Under the pieces are notes generated by a model that made no database searches, was not told where the DNA came from, and saw nothing but the letters and a program-made list of their open reading frames with translations. This document shows positions 7,139 through 11,599 of a stretch of DNA of 11,599 nt, piece after piece. Numbering within the stretch: the stretch's first letter is position 1; each line of letters starts with the position of its first letter. Location of the stretch: contig CAZKFB010000037.1 in assembly GCA_964551965.1 (NCBI GenBank), positions 1 to 11,599 of the forward strand, in the 5' to 3' direction. Both the position numbers and the translations under genes were made by a program. The stretch is from CAG-582 sp964551965. GTDB taxonomy: Bacteria; Bacillota_I; Bacilli_A; RF39; UBA660.

Positions 7139-7143
7139 TTAAT

Positions 7144-7503
7144 ATGAATAATAGGCCGATTTATTTAAATCCTAAAGCATATACATTAAGTGCTTTAATT
7201 ATTGGTTATGCTCTTATAGGTGATTATACAGCTAATCAACAGAACGCTATTGGTAACTGGTTTATGACAGTCGGTCAAATCCTTGAATGTAATTCAGCTA
7301 TTCAGCAAACTATAGAAGATGCCTATCAAGGAAATACATTCAATGTTAATTCAAAAGGATTTAAAAAAGGTGGAAGTCCCTACATGAACAATTCACCATT
7401 AGAAAATTTCCAATCACCAAGCAACACGGAAATCAACGATATAAAGAAAATGTTAAATAATATAATAAAGAGATTAGATGAACTTGAAAAAAGTTCTAAA
7501 TAA
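7144..7503 (+). CDS. Small protein of unknown function with hydrophobic N-terminus and C-terminal coiled coil
   Basis: I do not recognise this 119-residue protein. It has a moderately hydrophobic N-terminal part (about 12-47, with SALIIGYALIGDY and NAIGNWFMTVGQIL) broken by polar residues, so it may be a membrane-associated or packed helical pair and not a clear transmembrane helix. A Gly/Asn/Ser/Pro-rich linker follows (about 63-92), then a heptad-like charged helix (94-117, INDIKKMLNNIIKRLDELEK), likely a short coiled coil for oligomerisation. The ATG at 7144 is the first possible start, since an in-frame TAA lies just upstream at 7135-7137. No Shine-Dalgarno site precedes it; a TATAAT ends 5 bases before, so it may be translated from a leaderless transcript. 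Its 3' end overlaps the convergent gene by 8 bases. Confidence 0.75.
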   Translation: MNNRPIYLNPKAYTLSALIIGYALIGDYTANQQNAIGNWFMTVGQILECNSAIQQTIEDAYQGNTFNVNSKGFKKGGSPYMNNSPLENFQSPSNTEINDIKKMLNNIIKRLDELEKSSK

Positions 7504-8020
7504 TATCTTGCTTTAATTTCAATGATTTTACTTCAGCTAACTCTTGATCATCTTCTATTAGATATAAATTTTCTTCTTCAGCATAAAAAGTAAGTTCATT
7601 AGATGAAGTAGTAATTAATACATAAGCTCCATCCTTATATATATCCTTTAATATCATTAAAGGCATATCTTCATAAAGAATAAAATTCTTAGGTACTATT
7701 TCAATATCCGTAATATTTGTTGATAAAAATACATCATCTTCTAATTGAGAAACATCTTTAGCAATATTTAAGTTATTAACACTAACGCGATGAGTTATAG
7801 TAAGAATTGATATAACAAAGAATGCGTTTGCCATTCGAAGAAAAGAATCTATATTTTCAAAGAAAGATATACCCGTAAAAGAATACAATAAAAAAGCTAG
7901 TGCATTTAAAGTTAATCCACTAAATAATACAATCTTATTAATAAATAATAATTTAAGACTAATTATTTTATTAAAAAGTATATCTTTAAAGAAAGTACCT
8001 CCAAAACTTAACTTCTTCAT
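7496..8020 (-). CDS. Two-helix membrane protein of unknown function
   Basis: I do not recognise this 174-residue protein. It begins with a basic segment (MKKLSFGGTFFKDILFNKII), then two hydrophobic helices (about 28-50 and 60-78) joined by a short loop. A soluble C-terminal region of about 95 residues follows, with strand-like stretches (IEIVPKNFILYEDMPLMIL, GAYVLITTSSNELTFYAEEE) and an acidic patch, EEENLYLIEDDQELAE. The short loop between the helices suggests a hairpin with both ends in the cytoplasm. The start has a good site, AAGAGGGGA (8025-8033). It lies 34 bases downstream of the Cys-His-Asp protein gene with no terminator between, so the two are probably co-transcribed. A weak extended -10 (TGA-TATAGT, 8039-8047) sits in that gap. 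It overlaps the convergent 7144 gene by 8 bases, with no hairpin between them. Confidence 0.75.
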   Translation of the reverse strand: MKKLSFGGTFFKDILFNKIISLKLLFINKIVLFSGLTLNALAFLLYSFTGISFFENIDSFLRMANAFFVISILTITHRVSVNNLNIAKDVSQLEDDVFLSTNITDIEIVPKNFILYEDMPLMILKDIYKDGAYVLITTSSNELTFYAEEENLYLIEDDQELAEVKSLKLKQDII

Positions 8021-8054
8021 TATATCCCCTCTTATTTAACTATATCACAAATAT

Positions 8055-8636
8055 CTATCTTTGTTTGAATAATCCAACTTTTTCTAAATAACTATCAAGA
8101 TCTTCTTGATATTCAGGATCTTCTTGATAATCTTTAGTATGCATAATAATTGTTGAAGTTGCATATAATTGATCCATTAATAGATGATCTTTTTTTACAT
8201 CTTCAATTGTCTTTTCACGACAATATTTAATAAAACCTAATTCGTCTAGTTCTTCTCTACTAATTATTCCAGCATTAGATATACTATTAATTTTATAATA
8301 AACATCTTTATCATATTCAGATAAACTAGTTGGATCATAGCATACCCCATCACACTCAACCCAGTAATGTCGCCCTGTCCCAGGAATATCTCCGTAAGCT
8401 ACACAAGAATTGGGTATAGCAGTACTAATTATATAAGATCTCTCCATACAATTTCCGGGAGGTTTTGTTGGACGATTATACTTAATATATATTATTGATG
8501 GTAAAACCGTATAAATACTATTTCTTAAGTTATCATAAATAGAAGAATCAAAGTCTTTAATTTTATTTTTTCTTAAAGCATCTTCGATTAAAACATGTCT
8601 TCTATATTGCCATAAACTTGATATAACTTCCTTCAT
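8055..8636 (-). CDS. Putative transglutaminase-like (Cys-His-Asp) cytoplasmic protein
   Basis: No exact family is recognised, but the middle of the 194 residues reads like a compact transglutaminase-like core. GNCMERS holds a possible nucleophile Cys63, RHYWVECDG holds His90, and VCYDPTS holds Asp101; compare the family pattern of a Cys at the start of a helix, then HAWVE, then DP. The CxxRS and HxWVE signature also resembles the core found in lasso-peptide B proteins, but no precursor or cyclase gene is nearby. There is no signal peptide or membrane helix, so it is probably cytoplasmic. The C-terminus is acidic with a repeated hexapeptide (YQEDPE/YQEDLD). The frame reaches a GTG at 8693, but that lies in the typA terminator; AAAGGAAGAT (8641-8650) marks the ATG at 8636. 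It likely forms a pair with the membrane protein downstream. Activity is inference. Confidence 0.7.
   Translation of the reverse strand: MKEVISSLWQYRRHVLIEDALRKNKIKDFDSSIYDNLRNSIYTVLPSIIYIKYNRPTKPPGNCMERSYIISTAIPNSCVAYGDIPGTGRHYWVECDGVCYDPTSLSEYDKDVYYKINSISNAGIISREELDELGFIKYCREKTIEDVKKDHLLMDQLYATSTIIMHTKDYQEDPEYQEDLDSYLEKVGLFKQR
8099..8134. repeat. Imperfect 18-bp tandem duplication in coding sequence
   Basis: Two adjacent 18-bp units (8099-8116 and 8117-8134) agree at 15 of 18 bases, the first 13 being identical (GATCTTCTTGATA). They encode a repeated hexapeptide of the YQEDxx type near the C-terminus of the gene at 8055-8636. Confidence 0.8.
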
Positions 8637-8670
8637 ACATATCTTCCTTTTGAGAACATATATTACATCA

Positions 8671-8700
8671 AAAAAAAGAAAATAGCAAACCACTATTTTC
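8671..8700 (-). terminator. Rho-independent terminator containing the typA stop codon
   Basis: On the minus strand GAAAATAG (8693-8700) pairs with CTATTTTC (8678-8685) around a 7-base loop, followed by seven T residues (8671-8677). The typA stop TAG (8695-8693) is the end of the first arm. A weak promoter for the next gene, TTGCTA with 16-base spacing to TAATAT, would overlap this hairpin. Confidence 0.88.
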
Positions 8701-10501
8701 TATTAATTCTATATCTTTCGTTTGGATCTAAGATACTCTTTCTGATACGAATATCATCTGGAGTTACCTCAACATATTCATCATCTTCAATGAATTCCAA
8801 TGCTTCTTCTAATGTAAATGTCTTAGGTTTAACTAATGCAATTGCATCATCAGCACTTTTACTACGAGTATTACTCATTTCTTTATTCTTACATGGATTA
8901 ACATTTAAGTCATTATCACGATTGTGAATACCAACTACCATTCCAACATATACATCAGTTGCAGGCCCAACAATTAATTGTCCTCTATCTTGTAAGTTAA
9001 ATAATGAATATCCTAAAGTCTTACCAGTTTCCATAGAAACGAGTACTCCATTCTTACGAGTACTTAAATCTCCAGCATAAGGTTTATAAGAATCAAATGA
9101 TCTAACCATTATACCTTCACCTTTAGTATTCGTAATAAATGCAGAACGATAACCTATTAATCCTCTAGTTGGAGCACTAAACTCTAAGTGAGTATAATTA
9201 TCATCACTAGTAGTCATACTTAATAGTATACCTTTTCTCTCTTGTAAATCATTAATAATAGTTGATGCATAATCAGAAGGAGTATTAATAATAACTGTTT
9301 CAAATGGTTCACATTTTTGTCCATCGATAGTTTCAAATAATACTTGAGGTTTAGATACAGATAATTCATATCCTTCTCTTCTCATATTTTCAAGTAATAT
9401 TGATAAATGTAATTCTCCTCTACCTGAAACTTTATAACCATCACTTCCTGGTAATTCTTCTACTTCTAATCCAACATTAGTTTCAAGTTCTTTATCTAAT
9501 CTTTCTTTAATATGTCTACTAGTTAAGAACTTACCACTCTTACCAGCAAATGGTGAATTATTAACTAAGAAATTCATTGATAATGTTGGTCTTTCAATTT
9601 CAATTGGTGGAAGTGGATTTGGTTTACCATGTTCACATATTGTATCACCAATAGAAATATGATCGCATCCAGCAATAGTAACTATATCACCATAATATGC
9701 TTCATTCTTTTCAACTTTCTTTAATCCTTCATTAACAAATAACTTAGTAATTTTAAAACTAGTTTCTTCTCCATTATTCTTAACTAATGTAACTAATTCT
9801 CCAGCTTTAATCTTACCAGTATTAACACGACCAATACCAAGTCTACCAATATATCCATCATATCCTAATGAAGATATTTGTAATTGTAAATCATCATTTT
9901 CATTTCCTTTATATGGTTCTACTTGATTTAAAATTGTTTCTAGTAAAGGAGTAATGCTACCATTACTAATATCATTAGCATCTAAAGTTGCAATACCTTG
10001 TTTAGCTATACCATATACGATTGGGAAGTCTAATTGTTCATCTGTCGCTTTTAAGTCAACAAATAAATCGAATGTCATATCGACAACTTCTTGAATACGG
10101 GCATCTTTCTTATCTATTTTATTAATAAATAATATTGGTCTTAGATTTTGTTCTAATGCTTTCTTAAGAACGAATCTTGTTTGAGGCATTACGCCTTCAG
10201 CTGAATCTACTAGTAATATAACAGTATCAACAGTTCTAATAACTCTTTCTACTTCTGATGAGAAGTCTGCATGTCCTGGCGTATCTACTATATTGATTTT
10301 ATAATCCTTATATCTAATAGCACAGTTCTTAGAATAAATAGTGATTCCTCTTTCTCTTTCAATATCATTGGAATCCATTACTTGTTCTACTACTTCATCA
10401 TGATCTCCAAAAACTCCATTTTGTTGTAAAAGTGCATCAACTAAAGTACTTTTACCTGCATCTACGTGGGCAACAACAGCTATGTTTATAATTTTATCCA
10501 T
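8693..10501 (-). CDS. typA: Translational GTPase TypA/BipA
   Basis: TypA (BipA) is a ribosome-binding GTPase of the EF-G/LepA group that assists 50S assembly and growth under cold and other stress. The 602 residues match the usual 600-615. GTPase motifs: G1 AHVDAGKS (11-18), G2 RGITI (51-55), G3 DTPGH (73-77), G4 NKID (127-130). Family C-terminal signatures include APTRGLIGYRSAF, NTKGEGIM and VTPDDIRIRKSILDPNERYR. The P-loop has Ala where most TypA proteins have His (VDHGKT). The frame opens at a GTG (10510), but AAAGGAG overlaps that codon and sits 8 bases before the ATG at 10501, so I chose the ATG. It follows def by 63 bases without a terminator and has a plausible promoter of its own in the gap. 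Confidence 0.96.
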   Translation of the reverse strand: MDKIINIAVVAHVDAGKSTLVDALLQQNGVFGDHDEVVEQVMDSNDIERERGITIYSKNCAIRYKDYKINIVDTPGHADFSSEVERVIRTVDTVILLVDSAEGVMPQTRFVLKKALEQNLRPILFINKIDKKDARIQEVVDMTFDLFVDLKATDEQLDFPIVYGIAKQGIATLDANDISNGSITPLLETILNQVEPYKGNENDDLQLQISSLGYDGYIGRLGIGRVNTGKIKAGELVTLVKNNGEETSFKITKLFVNEGLKKVEKNEAYYGDIVTIAGCDHISIGDTICEHGKPNPLPPIEIERPTLSMNFLVNNSPFAGKSGKFLTSRHIKERLDKELETNVGLEVEELPGSDGYKVSGRGELHLSILLENMRREGYELSVSKPQVLFETIDGQKCEPFETVIINTPSDYASTIINDLQERKGILLSMTTSDDNYTHLEFSAPTRGLIGYRSAFITNTKGEGIMVRSFDSYKPYAGDLSTRKNGVLVSMETGKTLGYSLFNLQDRGQLIVGPATDVYVGMVVGIHNRDNDLNVNPCKNKEMSNTRSKSADDAIALVKPKTFTLEEALEFIEDDEYVEVTPDDIRIRKSILDPNERYRINRK

Positions 10502-10530
10502 AAACTCCACTCCTTTTTAATAACTACTAA

Positions 10531-10559
10531 ATATTACTACATTTAAGTGCATTTTGCAA
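10531..10559 (-). promoter_or_regulatory. typA internal promoter
   Basis: On the minus strand -35 TTGCAA (10554-10559, 4 of 6), 17-base spacer, -10 TAATAT (10531-10536, 4 of 6), between def and typA. No terminator hairpin with a T tract separates the two genes, so typA may also be read from the def promoter. Confidence 0.4.
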
Positions 10560-10564
10560 CTTTT

Positions 10565-11173
10565 TTAGTATTCATTATTAAATTTTAAATATTTATCTAA
10601 AGGAAATGGATTTGTTTTAGAAACTATTATTTGAGGATGCTTAGTTCGATATTCTCTTACTTCACTTACACTCATTCTTTTTGCATCTTTAACACGATCA
10701 GAATGAAATATGCCATAGAAGTGATCATACTCATGACAGAATACGGTTGCTTCGAATCCTAAAAGAGTTTTTGTATGTTCTTTATTATCTCGATCAAAGT
10801 AAGATATTACTACTTTATAAGGTCTTTTTACTACACCACCAATTATATCCCCATTCTTATATTGGCAACTTTGACAGCACTCTAAAAAGTGAGTTTCTCC
10901 ATATGCTTCAATAATACGAGGATTAATAAATACAATACTTTCATCTTTACCATTTGCTTTATTTAAATCCATATCTTGATTAGTATTTTTTATATACATA
11001 ATTCTTTTAGGTATACCAATTTGAACTGGAGATAAAGCATATACTTCATTATTAATACAATACTCTTTTAAATCATTAATCATTTTATCTATATTATCTT
11101 TTTCAAAATCAACAGGTTCAGAAACAATCCTTAAATAATCTAAACTATCTTCTATTGTTAAAAGTTTTTTCAT
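10565..11173 (-). CDS. def: Divergent peptide deformylase
   Basis: Peptide deformylase removes the N-formyl group from new proteins at the ribosome, using a metal held by one Cys and two His. The 202 residues keep the core. Motif 3 is HEYDH (147-151), with both His ligands and the catalytic Glu148. Motif 2 is ECCQS (98-102) in place of EGCLS, with the ligand expected at Cys100. Motif 1 is ALSPVQIG (46-53) in place of GLAAPQIG, keeping Gln51. So the metal site is complete, while the glycines of motif 1 and the Gly and Leu of motif 2 are changed. The start at 11173 has AGGTGAT (11177-11183) and a TGA-TATAAT promoter. It lies upstream of typA, possibly in one transcript. It could be a second deformylase with altered specificity; that cannot be told from this window. 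Confidence 0.88.
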   Translation of the reverse strand: MKKLLTIEDSLDYLRIVSEPVDFEKDNIDKMINDLKEYCINNEVYALSPVQIGIPKRIMYIKNTNQDMDLNKANGKDESIVFINPRIIEAYGETHFLECCQSCQYKNGDIIGGVVKRPYKVVISYFDRDNKEHTKTLLGFEATVFCHEYDHFYGIFHSDRVKDAKRMSVSEVREYRTKHPQIIVSKTNPFPLDKYLKFNNEY

Positions 11174-11191
11174 AATATCACCTGATATTAT
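11172..11191. promoter_or_regulatory. 20-bp palindrome over def start, ribosome site and -10 edge
   Basis: ATAATATCA and TGATATTAT are perfect reverse complements around a central CC. The element covers part of the def start codon, the whole ribosome site, and the downstream edge of the -10 box at 11190-11195. It has the form of an operator for a dimeric repressor; this is inferred from position and symmetry only. Confidence 0.5.
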
Positions 11192-11198
11192 TATATCA
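11190..11198 (-). promoter_or_regulatory. def promoter, extended -10 box
   Basis: On the minus strand TGA-TATAAT: a perfect -10 (11190-11195) with TGn extension (11196-11198). The -35 position is weak (AATATA). The predicted start is about 10 bases before the def ATG. Confidence 0.6.
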
Positions 11199-11231
11199 AA
11201 TTTATATCTTCTTATATTTATTTAATTAATG

Positions 11232-11237
11232 TATAAT
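11232..11237 (+). promoter_or_regulatory. -10 box of the YfhO-family gene
   Basis: A perfect TATAAT, with a weak -35 (TTCTTA at 11209-11214, 17-base spacing), sits before the ribosome site TAGGTGAA (11243-11250). It is divergent from the def promoter, 37 bases away. Confidence 0.5.
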
Positions 11238-11254
11238 ATACTTAGGTGAAATAT

Positions 11255-11599
11255 ATGAAGTATTTAAAAAAGATATTAACAAACAAATTATATGTGTTAA
11301 CATTCATTATTAGTTGTGCGATTATAGGTATTCTATATAAACTTAATAATGTTACTCCTTTTGGAACTAATTCCTTATTATGTGTCGATTTCTACCATCA
11401 ATATGGACCAATGTTAGCAGAATTCTATGATCGAATTAAATCATGCGAAGGATTAGTATATTCATTTAATATGGCTTCGGGTCTACCAATATTTAGAAAT
11501 TTCTTAAATTATCTATCTAGTCCATTTAATATTATTATGTTTCTATTCCCAAGAAATCTACTTATAACTAGTTACTCATATATTATTGGACTAAAAGCT
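11255..11599 (+). CDS. yfhO: YfhO-family multi-pass membrane protein, N-terminal part (cut by window edge)
   Basis: Bacillus and Listeria YfhO proteins are large GT-C-like membrane glycosyltransferases linked to sugar decoration of teichoic acids. Only 115 residues are present and the frame is open at the right edge; full-length members have roughly 800 or more residues. Seen: an N-terminal membrane helix (about 11-28), then PFGTNSLLCVDFYHQYGPML (35-54), YSFNMASGLPIFRNFLNYL (69-87) and SSPFNIIMFLFP (88-99). These match the first extracellular segment of the family, with DxYHQY the strongest signature. The start at 11255 has TAGGTGAA (11243-11250) and a TATAAT upstream. It is divergent from def. 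The family call is good; the substrate is unknown. Confidence 0.87.
   Translation, partial: MKYLKKILTNKLYVLTFIISCAIIGILYKLNNVTPFGTNSLLCVDFYHQYGPMLAEFYDRIKSCEGLVYSFNMASGLPIFRNFLNYLSSPFNIIMFLFPRNLLITSYSYIIGLKA

Noticed and set aside
8055..8636. Lasso-peptide leader peptidase (B protein)
   Set aside because: The CxxRS and HxWVE patterns are similar, but no precursor peptide, cyclase or exporter gene is nearby and the Cys-His spacing is short.
8637..8693. N-terminal extension of the Cys-His-Asp protein from a GTG at 8693
   Set aside because: The extension is encoded by the typA terminator hairpin and its T tract; a ribosome site marks the ATG at 8636.
10502..10510. GTG start for typA
   Set aside because: AAAGGAG runs into this codon, leaving no spacing; the ATG at 10501 is 8 bases downstream of the site and gives the usual protein start.
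1..11599. Alternative genetic code (TGA as Trp)
   Set aside because: All Trp codons checked are TGG and every gene is full length under the standard code; only the absence of TGA stops is unusual.
1..11599. CRISPR array, insertion sequence, prophage or defence system
   Set aside because: No spaced direct repeats, transposase, integrase or terminal inverted repeats were seen; most genes are housekeeping.

Overview
The window is AT-rich, with short intergenic gaps, strong Shine-Dalgarno sites (GGAGG/AGGTGA type) and Rho-independent hairpin terminators. Together with the gene set this points to a low-GC member of the Firmicutes, most likely a Bacilli-type lineage such as the uncultured RF39/Erysipelotrichales-like gut bacteria; that placement is inference. 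It makes a peptidoglycan wall (a FemABX ligase is present) and reads the standard code (Trp is TGG, the genes are uninterrupted). All 12 complete genes stop with TAA (8) or TAG (4), none with TGA.

Region 1 (1-4897, all minus strand) joins protein export to ribosome maintenance. In transcription order it reads secG, rnr, smpB, csp, hpf, secA (cut by the left edge). secG, smpB and hpf each end in a hairpin terminator, and most genes have their own promoter, so this is a conserved neighbourhood of short transcripts more than one long operon. RNase R and SmpB serve the tmRNA rescue pathway, HPF hibernates ribosomes, and SecG and SecA belong to the Sec translocase. No tmRNA gene is seen after smpB.

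Region 2 (4898-6340) is a divergent promoter region followed on the plus strand by a FemABX-family peptidoglycan bridge ligase with a terminator that also faces the next, convergent gene.

Region 3 (6343-8636) is the lineage-specific part: a membrane-anchored protein of unknown function (minus), a 119-residue plus-strand protein that appears to lack a leader, and a minus-strand pair made of a two-helix membrane protein and a cytoplasmic protein with a Cys-His-Asp pattern resembling transglutaminase-like enzymes. That last protein is the best candidate for something undescribed.

Region 4 (8693-11173, minus) holds def and typA: a divergent peptide deformylase and the ribosome-associated GTPase TypA/BipA. 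A 20-bp palindrome covers the def promoter, ribosome-binding site and start codon.

Region 5 (11255-11599, plus) is the start of a YfhO-family multi-pass membrane protein, cut by the right edge.

Many promoters here share a TGn-extended -10 box with a weak -35. No rRNA, tRNA, CRISPR array, insertion sequence or phage gene was seen, and no stretch over 300 bases lacks a gene.
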